A DNA stretch of 64,000 nt, from NCBI GenBank assembly GCA_963402885.1, contig OY727094.1, positions 26,476,501-26,540,500 on the forward strand, in the 5' to 3' direction. Under the pieces are notes generated by a model. The model saw only the letters and a program-made list of their open reading frames with translations. It had not been told where the DNA came from and made no database searches. Of this stretch, positions 1-11,083 are shown in pieces; the first letter of the stretch is position 1; each line of letters opens with the position of its first letter. Made by a program: the position numbers and the translations under genes. Source of the DNA: Antedon bifida (Eukaryota; Echinodermata; Crinoidea; Comatulida; Antedonidae).

Positions 1-339
1 ATCCAATAATTGAGTACTTGTTGTTCCTCTCATACTGTCGCTTATAAATCCTGGCATTGGCGTAGACGCTCGTTTCACTTTTGGAGATTTCTTGCCATTC
101 ATTGTTGGTTCTGGCGTACAAAACGTGTTTGTATTCACCAATGAGTTTCGTAAATTGTACCTATTTCTATTTATATTGCGAAGAACTTCATCCTCATTAG
201 CTTGCAACTTGTTTATTTGTGTTTCAAGATTCGATTGCTCGGCGGAGTTTCGTCGTCGGGCTTGATTCGACCTTCGGTCGAGATAACTAGCTGATGGGCA
301 AGTTCGTATTCCATTTTTTATCCACTTGTGTTTTTCCAT
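1..339 (-). CDS. 5' part of an unrecognised basic, coiled-coil-prone protein (partial)
   Basis: On the minus strand an open frame of 113 codons runs from an ATG at 337-339 off the left edge without a stop. It begins MEKHKWIKNGIRTCPSASYL. An in-frame stop lies upstream at about 412-414 and no other Met lies between, so this ATG is the likely start unless the exon is spliced upstream. The product is rich in Arg, Asn, Gln and Ser. Residues about 39-65 (SAEQSNLETQINKLQANEDE and onward) could form a short coiled coil, and residues about 85-100 are Lys/Pro rich (NGKKSPKVKRASTPMPG), like a linker or phosphorylation region. I see no signal peptide, membrane segment or catalytic motif. The uninterrupted frame with ordinary codon use in an AT-rich, stop-dense background is the main evidence for coding. 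I do not recognise the family. Confidence 0.5.
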   Translation of the reverse strand, partial: MEKHKWIKNGIRTCPSASYLDRRSNQARRRNSAEQSNLETQINKLQANEDEVLRNINRNRYNLRNSLVNTNTFCTPEPTMNGKKSPKVKRASTPMPGFISDSMRGTTSTQLLD

Positions 340-3300
340 AGTAACTACTAGCAATTTAACAGACGCTTTACAGTTACCACTTTCACAGCAACACAGCAAT
401 TTGTGAATTGATCACCAGTAATTCACGCTTAATTTTCCTTTATGTGTTTATCTATAGCCATGTAATGGGTATACTATGTTCGACGTTCATGGTTAGGTAA
501 ACGATATCTATCTGACCGGTATAATTATTTCTACTATTTTGAGATGAGACACCAAACGAAAAACAAATTAAAACAAAACCTTGTTCTTGAGTATGTTTTA
601 ATTGTTTTGGGTTTAATAATTAACAGGTCATTGGTTTCTTCAACGAAACTATGCAACGAGATATCCCGGATTATAACAGACTACTTCTATATTTAGCATG
701 TGAACGTCATGTACATGTTTCATGAGTGTATAGTATTCAATTATCTAACAACTATACATTTAAAACGTAGACAAGGGATGGCATCCACACTGTATTTAAG
801 TTGATGTGCAACTAATTGGTAAAGTTCACCAACCTTGATTAACATTATGGGGCTCAAGATAAAAATAGTGACGATTATTTTATAGAGTATTTTCTATTAT
901 GAACACTTCATGTTCTTGATAAAAATCAGCATAATGAAGAGATAATTATTATAGCTATACTATAATTGCAAAATACTGTTTTAGTCTCCATGCATTCACT
1001 TGTTGCGACACGATTTACCAAGCACATTTTAAAACATGCTTTCAAGCCACCGTTGTATACATATATACCGTTATTGTAGTATTTCTGAAACCGATTAATA
1101 CACATTTTTTTAGTTTATTATTATTCAAATGCATGTTGTTGTTAAAAACTCTAAACTTTGATTTGTCCTATTGCAATTTTGTTTTGTTATGCGATAAAAT
1201 ATATAGTTAGAATTTATTGTTAAACAAATAATGATGTGAAATTCAGACAAGTAACACCATATACAATACCACCTGTCGGCACGTGGTACAACGAATATCA
1301 CGTAACTGCAATGCTCCCACGCACAACGTATGTAAAGCATGACTAATTTATTGTTTACTTAGAGTAGAGTCTGGCTGTTAACTTGATCGGCAAACTAAAT
1401 GCTTCGAATACGCATCTAATACCGGTAAATGAAATCTTATTTAATTACTTTTTTTCGTTTTTCTTATTAGAAATTGATAAAAATAACAACACGGTTTGTA
1501 AGCAACTTTGTATAGATGATTTTTAATCGCATAATATGACGTCATGGAGAAGAAGCAAAAATTCTTCTTAGAAAGAGACAGCCAATAGGAAATGTCATCG
1601 CTTAACCAATTATCTGTAACGTTTCGAAATTACATTTTTGTAAACATTATACAGTAGTTTTTACCGCGTAGATAATTCGTAAGTTAAATAAGAAGGAATT
1701 GTTTTTGTCATTTGAAAAAGTGAAGGTGGTGCATATTCACAGAGTGTAGACAGTGGGAGTTTCGAAAATATTTTAAAATGTCGACGATTAAACGTACACT
1801 TTTGTGTGGATTACATCCATAACTTTGGACCTAATTTTCCAAAATCTTCTTAATCTCATTGTCTCTTTCGCTCTTTTAACAAAATCAAGGATGCAAAAGG
1901 AACCTATAATTTTTACGGCAAAGGTTTGGCCCAACATATCATAATATTGAGGGTGTTATTAATCATGTGACCGAAACCGTCACAATTATACTCTACCGCC
2001 ACCTATTATGTCAACATTTCTGCACCATTGGATTCAGAATCTTTTCAGTATAAATATATTTTGAAATTAGATTATCCAATTAAAAATATAATAAAAAAAT
2101 GAGATTTCGGTTTTATACTGTAAATGTTATCTGAACAAGCCCTATATACAATTAATTCTTCAATTATACCTGCTGATTAAACGTGTTTAAATAAAAATAG
2201 CCTACATTCAATGCATTAAAAAAGAAGTGTACATTTTACCATTATGGTGGCCAAATATTATTAATCATAAAAAAAGGTCAATGCATATGGCCACTGCCTA
2301 ACGCTTGCTCGAAACAGCTGATTGCTAAATTGTCCTTTTACGAAATGATTAATACATGCGCGTGATCTCTCGAATCATGAATAATTCATAAGGCATACAA
2401 CCGAGAGTCACGTGACCGCATTTTTTTGTTGTTGTTGTTGACGTTGTTGAAGGACAGTTAACGTAATTAAGACGTACATCAGATGTATAAAAGGTAAACA
2501 GTTTAAGTTCCTTTATAGTTTCATTGTAATTATATAATCATTATTTTTTTACAATGTCCACATATGACACATTTCAATCAATTATTTAGCGTACGTCCGT
2601 AATTTAATCTGTAAGCGAAGTAGCCATTGATTATAGAGACCGCCATTACCGTTTCAAAACTACCTGGAATACCAAATTACTCTAGGTAAGATAGGTCATT
2701 CAATGTAAACAATCCTATTGATATATCAATTAGAGAAGAGTGTTTTAAATGTCTCTCCATTTCACTCATACATAAAGCGGGATTTTTGAAGACGAATAAT
2801 AGCGATGTGCTACCGAAGTGTCATTATATTACGCCTATGATACAGATACAGATACAGGCTGGTTTGGGTATGGTGGAGATGAAACTAATTGTTGTTCATT
2901 GGTATTCGTATGAATTCAATGCTTATATTTGACATTCATCACCTATAATGATCTGTATTAGTATGGAATGGAGTATGTATGGAACGCCTCCTCTGCCTTC
3001 AGTTCACATTTATCATGCAGTACACACCAATCGTCATGTAGTACACACCAATCGTCATGCAGTACACACCACTGGTGGCTTGAAATATATCTTGGATATA
3101 GACCGATATCTATTTAAAAATATGATAAGGCAATACATTTTTTTCAACAAAGACTTTAATAGTTTTCAAGATTACAGTTTAACAAAAGTATAATTTCAAA
3201 CAGATAATTGTAATTATATTATTCTTGTTACTGTAGGCCTCACTAATAATCGTTAAGATTCGTCATATTACTCGGTTGCAGAAAACACGCCATTCAGTAG

Positions 3301-3436
3301 AAGTAAAAAATGAGGAGATATGTGTTAATGTTTTGATTTCTGACTTCATGAAAAGAAATGTATTTTTGTAGATACAATAAGATTATTATTATTTATTTGA
3401 TTACGTTTATGTCTTGCCCTTATGATTTCATAGCCC
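340..3436. other. Non-coding stretch, presumably upstream of the left-edge gene
   Basis: AT-rich sequence with no convincing exon on either strand. The open frames are short and lack splice signals or recognisable composition. The first few hundred bases are the natural place for the promoter of the minus-strand gene at 1-339, but I see no clear core promoter element. A small 21-bp tandem repeat at 3014-3072 is listed separately. Confidence 0.5.
3014..3072. repeat. 21-bp tandem repeat, about three copies
   Basis: The unit contains CAGTACACACCAATCGT preceded by CATG. The second copy has one substitution and the third is cut short. The frame stays open through it because 21 is divisible by three, which explains the repetitive HTNRH pattern in translation. 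I do not regard it as coding. Confidence 0.8.
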
Positions 3437-3438
3437 GT

Positions 3439-3708
3439 GTTTTTTCAGCCAAAATTAACCGATAATTAACCAATAAACTGCCTGTGGAAACGGGGTTAAA
3501 CCGATTCCATTCGAGAAAAGTTTACCGATAATTATCTCATTCAAACCGAATAATTATCGGATAAATGCGATAATTTTTAATCTTTGACCTGAAGCAAAAA
3601 TTGTTGCGTTGTATGTGTGCACCTGGTTGTTTGGTAATTACTGATTATGCGCACTTTATATTAAATTAATTACCTGATTGGTTAAAAATTAACCGATAAC
3701 GTTTTATA
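3439..3708. repeat. MITE-like repeat with ACCGATAA-type inverted ends (copy 1)
   Basis: The left end reads TTTTTTCAGCCAAAATTAACC and continues through GATAATTAACCAAT. The right end carries the inverted counterpart ATTGGTTAAAAATTAACCG. Internal sequence (TCGGATAAATGCGAT, then TTGACCTGAAG and CTGGTTGTTTGGTAAT) recurs at 46553-46702, where the right end is better preserved and ends TTTTGGCTGCTGAAA. The two copies together imply a short non-autonomous DNA transposon of about 270 bp. The superfamily cannot be assigned. Confidence 0.6.
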
Positions 3709-6383
3709 CACAACGTCAATTCCAAATCACCAGTGAAATAATCATAATTTATTCTCATTATGATTAGTATTCTGATTTAACACAATTATAAAATGTCTTT
3801 TAAAAAAGAAGTAATTGTTTTTGTATCATATGTGGGTGTCTAACCCATTCTGATGAATTGAAAGCTCAAAGGAAAACGTTAGCATCATGCAAATTTGTAC
3901 GGCCCGCGCATCATGAATATTCAAATAGGTACGATGAAAAACGTAATACATTTTTGTCTGCATCAAAACAAAATTGTATAGGTATCCCATGCATTATAAT
4001 ATTGGTTTAAATTTAATTCAAATTGACACTATAACATTACGCTGTTTTTTAAATGAAATACAGTGCAATTGAGGCCTCAGTTGAAATAGTTATATCTGTC
4101 TTGAATAGCGACTAGTATTTCAATTCTGAATGTATAAATTCAAAGCATGTGTGGACAATTAGGATAGAAATTCATTTCATAATTTGCCATAAAGCGTAAC
4201 TGGAATGAAAAATGTATAATAGCATTTCATACTATCTGGTCACGATAGACTGGGTTTCAACAAGCTTGTAGTTTTTATAGTCGTTTGTTATATTGCCTAC
4301 ACAGCCAGTTTACTACTATAAAACTAATACAGCCTGACAGACAACAGACCATAAACCTGTACCCTAAATTCGGCGTTGCTCTTTTCAAGTACTAAAATGC
4401 CGGTTTTAACAAATCTAAATTACAAAAAAAAGGAAAATTTTGCTCTGTTCGTAAAATATCAATCAGTAATTATCTTTCTATATAAGTCACTATGTTGCTT
4501 TGATAATACCTCCCACCAAATATTACTGTATATAAAATTTATTATTTGAATACTTCAAGTGTGTGATATTTTTCCCAAGCATAAACACGAAAACCATGTG
4601 TATATTCTTATAACACTGGTGCAGTATTCCTTAATTTCTCATTATGATCATAAACAATGGCAATTTACACCTTACATATGGTAGTTATAACCACACTTTT
4701 ATCTAGATCAGAAATAAATGACACAGTAAATCCATGCCATATTGTGTTTACAACGTTTTTCTTTTAGCCGACCAATGTCTAAAGTAAGGCATATCAATAT
4801 AATATTGTGTAAATCGGTGTTCAGTTTGTTAAAAACAGCAGATATTGTGACGTACAGTTACATATTCCTTCACATTGAGGAAAGGTCACATTATAAACAC
4901 GTGGTAGGTCTATTTTGTCGAAAATAGTACTTGTATTTGTACTATTTAGGTAACATTGTAATAGGCCTCCATCTCGTCATCTCAGTACACTTTCTTACAT
5001 TATTGGTCTTTGCAAATAACATAGGCCTACTATATTCGACTACAAACGACAATGTTTTATAAATAATGTTTAATCTATTTACATGTTGCATGAAACGATT
5101 TTGTTTCTCCAATTCAAGACGTAATTCACCTTTGTAGGCCTATTCTTATATAATCCTTGACTTAAATGACAGTTACTCGCTTCCATGGTAGATAAACCAA
5201 ACATTTACTCTTCCCTGGATAAACATTCTACTTAGCCTATGCCTACTCTATTTACTTTATATTTGAAATTTACAACAATAAACGAAAGAACCAATGATGA
5301 AACTAATGATAAACAAAACAGGTATACCTTGTGTGTTTCGCTTCTCTAGCAGCCTTACTAAAGATCAAACAAACAAACCCCTAGTAAAAGTGATTATAAT
5401 TACCTTCCAATGTAGGCCTACTCCACTATGAACAAGTGACACATTTCACTTAAGTCAATACACATTTAAGGAAATATTAAGGATTTCCTAAAGTGTACAG
5501 TACAGTAGATAAGAATTTGTAAATTTTAACGTTTTTACATTCTCCTAAGATGTTCATATTATCAGGTAAGCTGATAATTAACCACTCTAATGACAAGTGA
5601 GATATTCACTCAGTCAATAAATATTTCTCTTAATGACATTCACTTACAAAAGATAATTTTTAAATGTTAAGGGTTTCTCTTCTCCAAGGAATTTTAAAAT
5701 GGCTATACAATTTTAAAATTTAACAACAATATTAAAATTAACCATGAAATACAATATTTGAAAGTAGGATTTGTGTACAGTATTCAAAATAAAGTACATT
5801 GATAGTTATTTAAATATATATATACACACAAAAATATTGTTACAAAAATAGTTTAATCATCACCTTATTATAGCTAGCGTTATTAAAATGGAAGCCATTT
5901 CTAGAAATAATTTCACCGTGCGCTACATATCATTATTATCATAAATGGCCTTCCGACAGAGGAAATTACATTCACAATTAACATTGCCATTGAAAGAGAC
6001 GATGTGTATATAATAAAGATGGTCATTTATTATATGTTGTGCAAATGCATCATTTGCCTTGATCGAATTGAAATCTCACGGAAATTAACCATCAATATAA
6101 CTTTGTAGAGCTTGTACGCTACCGTACCTCACTCATCACAAAATGTCACGCCGCTCTCTATATTTCAGCTGTAAAACCTTCATTTCTTTCATAAATTCTT
6201 ATCAATTTTCAACTTCGTTTTCCGAACCAAACACTTTGCAGCGAGTATTCAAATCCGAATACGTAATCGGCATCAACTTGTATCAAGATGGTTGTAAATT
6301 CTTGACAGCCATTGGCTTGATTCGTTATACCTCAAGATGTGTAAACACAATGATTTCAAACTTTCCAGCACATAATAAACTGG
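3709..6383. other. Non-coding stretch with the 3' UTR of the FN3 gene at its right end
   Basis: No exon found. The last few hundred bases are the presumed 3' UTR of the minus-strand terminal exon ending at 6384. A TTTATT (AATAAA on the minus strand) lies near 6026, about 360 bases beyond the stop, and could be its polyadenylation signal. Several TAGGCCTA-type palindromes occur near 4963, 5026, 5137 and 5411. Confidence 0.45.
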
Positions 6384-6865
6384 TCAAACCTTACTATCGG
6401 CTTCCACAGCCTCCTCAAATTTTAACTGTTCGTTATCTTCATAATGTATGTCTACACAGAAATCATCGTGTACCGGTTTATTATGATCCGCGTCTTTACT
6501 CTGGTCTGGTTCACTCCGTGCCAAGGCGATCATATTCAACTTTTCTCGTATGCTAAGTCTGTCTAAAAATGGTTCCCTATCTCTTACGCTGTCGTGCCGA
6601 ATGATACTGTCACGGTCACGAATACTGTCCCGGTCACGTATACTGTCCCGATCACGTATACTGTCTCGTGGACTTTTTGCGCTGCGTCTGCTGCTATCTC
6701 TACTGATATCGGTGGTTGTGCGCCGATATTTGCTACCGGATGAGCGAGGTTGAAGATCCCGGATGACACCCCATTGTCGGAAAAAGAGACCAATCACAAG
6801 AATCCATAGTAAAAAAACTGTGATCAAAATAATGACTTCTTCTGCAGTAATAGTCGATTTTACAC
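6384..6865 (-). CDS. Terminal exon B of FN3 receptor: transmembrane helix plus long RDS-repeat cytoplasmic tail
   Basis: A minus-strand exon preceded by a good acceptor (ATATTGCAG at about 6866-6874) and open for 160 codons to a TGA at 6384-6386. It starts in phase 1, matching the donor of the FN3 exon at 17602. The product begins GVKSTITAEEV, then a single hydrophobic helix (IILITVFLLWILVIGLFF), a short RQWGVIRD stop-transfer segment and a tail of about 130 residues. The tail holds four RDRDSI-type repeats, encoded by an 18-bp tandem DNA repeat at about 6606-6668, then an acidic end (FCVDIHYEDNEQLKFEEAVE). It lacks kinase, ITAM-like or death-fold motifs. The repeats alternate Arg and Asp with regular Ser, so phosphorylation or charge zippering is conceivable (inference). 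The overlapping plus-strand frames are shadows. Linkage to the FN3 exon is inferred from strand, order and phase. Confidence 0.65.
6606..6668 (-). repeat. 18-bp coding tandem repeat in the receptor tail
   Basis: Three to four copies of an 18-bp unit around CGGTCACGTATACTGTCC encode the repeated RDRDSI block of terminal exon B. Its length is a multiple of three, so copy number could vary without breaking the frame. Confidence 0.75.
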
Positions 6866-9080
6866 CTGCAATATAAAAACAAAGATATACTTATTAAAAC
6901 TAAATTATAGAATAGTCTCTAACTGTATATGTGGCAAGCCAAACAATACAAATCAATTTATTCTCGATGTTATTGGTAACAACAAAATTCACAAATTTGC
7001 TTGAATATTAAATAAAGATTAATAACAATGCTATTATTCTGTTGTTGTTGCTTGCTATTATTGTTATTCAAGTTATAAAAACGTCTAGCGTACGAATATA
7101 AGTAGGTTAGTGTAACGTTTGGAATTAAATAGCATTTTGAAACAAAGCTACAAAGCAACCGACCATTTTGATTTTGTTTTAAGATTACCCGACGAGAGCA
7201 TTCCGAAAAAAAAAACACACACACACAATAGCAGTTTGAATGATTGTTGTAATTCACTCACATATCATTATAAGCCACAGTACGTATCATTACTCAACAT
7301 GACGTTGACAACATTAAGTACTATGTTCTACGATTACGAATGCAATACAGAATACTACACTTCATTGTTCTCAGAATACAAAAAAACAATAATAAAAAAA
7401 ATGTTTTGAAATTCGAATAAAGATGATTTACGTAGGTGTTTGTAGAAAATGAATTCATAAGTGTTCCTTTGTAGTACACGCTGTGTTTTTGTTCTTTAAA
7501 AAAAACAATCTTAAGACAAATTATCCACACGATTTGACAGATGTCTCTAGGAAGATTTTAACTGACTATTGACAGTCATCTAGATACGAGTCTAGGTGCA
7601 TTAAGTACTTTTAATACATATTATCACTGTCACTAGTTTTGTATGTATAACGTACATTTATGAGTGATACCCAATGCCACCGGTGCCAATGCACAGAAAA
7701 TTACCGGGTGAATTATCACACCCGCCGTTATAAGCAAAATAAAGAAACGCGTAGGTTGTCCCACATAGAATACGGTATCTATCGATCTTATGTGTAAATA
7801 GTCATAAGAAATAATATTGATTCTATATTTGTATCACCGTTCCGCTCTTCTGTGTAAATTTAAGATTTAAACGTAAGATGTATATATTCCGCATACGTTA
7901 TTTGTTTCGTGTTGGATCCCACATTTTAGAACAAAAATAATCTAAATTATAATTTCTTAACTTATCTTACTGTTCTGTTTCTTTTGTATTTTTGTTGAAA
8001 ACACACTGTTTGAACTAAAACATGTAGTGTTTTGTGTTAAGGCATTTACCGACATTGTTGTAGTGTATTGACTACCATTATTTTTCAAAACTAATCTTAT
8101 AAACATAGCGTGCAAACAAATGGCGTCATAACAGACTGCCAAAGCTTATAATTCTGACTTAACAAACTCTAGAAAGAGACGATGTCTGACCAATACATTT
8201 ATATTGGACTATATCTATAAATCAAACAAACAAAAAGTTCAATAACATTATCCTATAGTGATAGTTATAATAATGTTAGAATATAGATATACTGTAGCAG
8301 CCATCATTATTAAACGAGTTGTTTTGAACATATTTGATATTGGAAACAGTACGGCATTAAATCATCTATTATGATTGTTCAATTCTCATTAGTGTCTCTA
8401 TAAGTATGTCTATAGCTCACTACAATCTGTTTATCGTATTGACAATTCCATAGTGCGTGGCATAACTGAAGAATAAAAACAATTTCGATAGACCACTTTT
8501 CCTTTTCTCTAGAAACTAAATTAATTTATCAGAAGTAAAAATCCCTTAATACCATATTTTCATTTGGAATAAGTAATTATAATTCACATTTTTACTGGTT
8601 CGAAATATTAAGTCAAGTTACCAGTGTTAACTTATGAATAATAATAATAATAATAAGTATGGTCTAATTAGTGAAATATTGATTTAACAAAATAACGATG
8701 ATAGAAATATGAAATAATATATGGTAATATAAATAGTAAATAGTTATATTATTAGTATTAAAATAATATTAATAATCTTAATCTTTTAGAAATTATTATT
8801 ATGTCATTTCAAATTTAAAAATATATATATATAATAATATACAACTAATAATTGTACACAACTAGAAAGGCATGCTATTATGTGTTTTAAAGTATAACAG
8901 GGTTTTCATTGTTGCAGTCAATCGTTCGTACGCCAAAGAGTGTACATGCGTTGTTATTATAGGGATGAAATAGTACATTGGATTTGTGTGTACGTACAAT
9001 GGTATCTAGCAGAATAGTACTGTAACGTGTTTGCAATATACTTAATTTTAATAAAAGGATAATAATCAAAATTTAATCAT

Positions 9081-9241
9081 TTACCTGAATTTAAAGCAAA
9101 AAATAGTCAAATTGGCTGCCAGCCAATGGGTTTTTGGTTGAATTTAACCATTTAGGCCTATGTTGTCATTTTATAAGTGAAGTATTTTTTCACGAAAGTG
9201 ATTAACTTTATTAAAACTACAAATAACCTATTCAAAATATG
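9081..9241. repeat. TTAAAG-family MITE, internal fragment
   Basis: Contains the family's diagnostic middle (GGGTTTTTGGTTGAATTTAA) and AAGTGATTAACTTTATTAAA, shared with the copy at 14658-14986 in opposite orientation and with the right-edge copies. The outer terminal repeats are missing here. Confidence 0.65.
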
Positions 9242-9393
9242 TCTTGTTATGTTATGCCAAAGATATTTGAAACGTTTGCCTATATGACCCACATCTGCCA
9301 TTGACGCTAAAAAAATGTATGTGCGCCTATGAAGTAAATTGTGTATATATGTTCTGTTTGAAAATATTCACCTCAAAGATATTAAATTACTGT

Positions 9394-9619
9394 CAAAGAT
9401 GTATTAATTAAAAAATAATCCTTAAAACATGTTTTTGTTGAATATGACATTTTAATTTCACATAAAAGTTATCCATTTTGACCGAAAATTGGATCGAAAA
9501 AAGTGAAGAGTTTTTTTACGAAAGTGATTAACTTTATTATAATTATGATAACCTATTCAAAGTCTGATTTAATTAATCTTTCATTGTTTATGTTTTTGGA
9601 GGACAATACACAACTTTAA
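9394..9619. repeat. TTAAAG-family MITE, internally deleted copy
   Basis: Starts CAAAGATGTATT and ends GGACAATACACAACTTTAA, degenerate versions of the family's inverted ends. It retains the TTTTTGTTGAATATGACATT and AAGTGATTAACTTTATTA blocks but lacks the middle GGTTTTTGGTTGAA part. Confidence 0.65.
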
Positions 9620-10904
9620 TTGCATAATATCTTTTAATTGCATACTATAACTGGAACATATTGAGACATTGTATTTCTAATTATTCAAATTGACAATCCG
9701 TTGTCATGTATTCGAAATATTATTGTACTTAACACACGATAAAAATACAAAATCAACAACTGTACAATGATTCTAGAAAAATATTGTACTTGAAATGGTG
9801 GGCCTAGTTATACTGTTGGAGTAATAAAAAAAATGATGCATAAAAACCTAATCGATTTTATGAATATTGTTATTGTTTGCATTATTAGTACAAAAAAAGC
9901 AATTTGGTGCGTACATAAAATTGATGAGAAAAATTATTGCCAAACATTAAGAATTAACAATATAAATGTGCATTATGGGTAATTTTTTTATATTGTGCTG
10001 AATGTATTCGGTGCATTTTCTATAAAAATGTCCAATCGGTATAAATAGAAAACAATAACAAACTTTCTTATTGCGCAGGCGCAATTGCAGTTTTACAAAT
10101 GACATGATTCCACAATTTATATTAGTTTGGTCATATTCACCGGTCACGGTCCAAGATCATCGAATATGAATTCGTCACAGTCCATAAGTAAATGTGAAGT
10201 TCGCGATAAAGTGTTGGGTTTCATTAACATCACATAATGTTCTAAGAAAATGTTTTCAATTTATATTTGTAAGCCTAAGTGAATAGGCTTATCAATGGAT
10301 TGTAAACAATAAATTTGCAAATTAAAATCGATCAAATCAAAGTTTAAGATTAGGTTGGCCTGTCCACACGTCACAGTAAAAAAATACACATTTTATACTT
10401 TAGTAGTAACTCATTAATACTAATAAATGTGAAAAAATTGCGCAAATATTAAGCAAAAAATAGTGACATAATACGCCACCAACGGTTAGAACAAATAAAC
10501 GTGCAGTTGCGATATTTCAACGACATTTTTACAGTATAGATTAGTAGGTACGGTAAACTATTAGAAGAGAGAAGGCAGTTTAAGTTAAAATAGAGAATCC
10601 GGTGGACTACAACAACGATATAAATATAGTTTGATTGTTAATGAAATTGAAAACATTCGTGAAAAAAAACAAACACGTCACTGGCACCAGAAATGTTAGA
10701 TAATAAGCAAAACACAAATAAAACAGGCATGAATAATTATACGAACGGTGTAGGATATGGAACAAAGGAAGTATATAGCATTATAATGTATACAGAAATA
10801 GTCAGAAACAGGTAGCAGAATGATGTGTTATTAAATTTGTAATTGATTTAAAAAAAGGGTGAAATTTGTGCGACTGAAAAAGCACTAGTATGTACCATGA
10901 CTAC

Positions 10905-11083
10905 TCAGCGGGAATATCTGGAATATGAGAGTGTTTTGAGCGCACCACGGCCGCCTGTATGTATGGCAAAAGAAGAGACTGAATTCATTTTCTGGTGCCA
11001 GGTCAGGAAGAAGAAAACAACGACAGCTAACCACATCACAACCAAAGCGCAGAACAGAGCAACTCCTCCGGTCGATATGTTAC
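10905..11083 (-). CDS. Terminal exon A of FN3 receptor: alternative transmembrane helix plus short tail
   Basis: A minus-strand exon preceded by a pyrimidine-rich acceptor (TTTTCACAGATTACAGAG) that ends at 11084. In phase 1, as required by the FN3 exon donor, it reads GNISTGGVALFCALVVMW and onward to a TGA at 10905-10907, 59 residues in all. Residues about 6-29 form a strongly hydrophobic helix (VALFCALVVMWLAVVVFFFL). A short tail follows (HQKMNSVSSFAIHTGGRGAL, ending YSRYSR) with several Ser and Tyr but no motif I can name. Using the upstream AG of the two adjacent AGs would shift frame and stop early, so the second AG decides the start. It is equivalent in design to exon B but unrelated in sequence. 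This suggests the two are alternatives rather than consecutive, since each carries its own stop. No transcript evidence is available. Confidence 0.55.

Larger units (their letters stand above)
6866..10904. other. Intron or intergenic stretch between the two terminal exons
   Basis: No exon recognised. It contains simple AT-rich sequence, a trinucleotide AAT run near 8638-8656, and two fragments of the TTAAAG MITE family (listed separately). If exon B is used, this stretch is part of the intron. If exon A is used, its left part is downstream of the gene. I could not identify a convincing polyadenylation signal for exon A. Confidence 0.45.

Noticed and set aside
6143-6556. 137-codon plus-strand frame
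   Set aside because: It overlaps the minus-strand terminal exon B, which has a splice acceptor, matching phase and a transmembrane helix. The plus frame has no recognisable feature.
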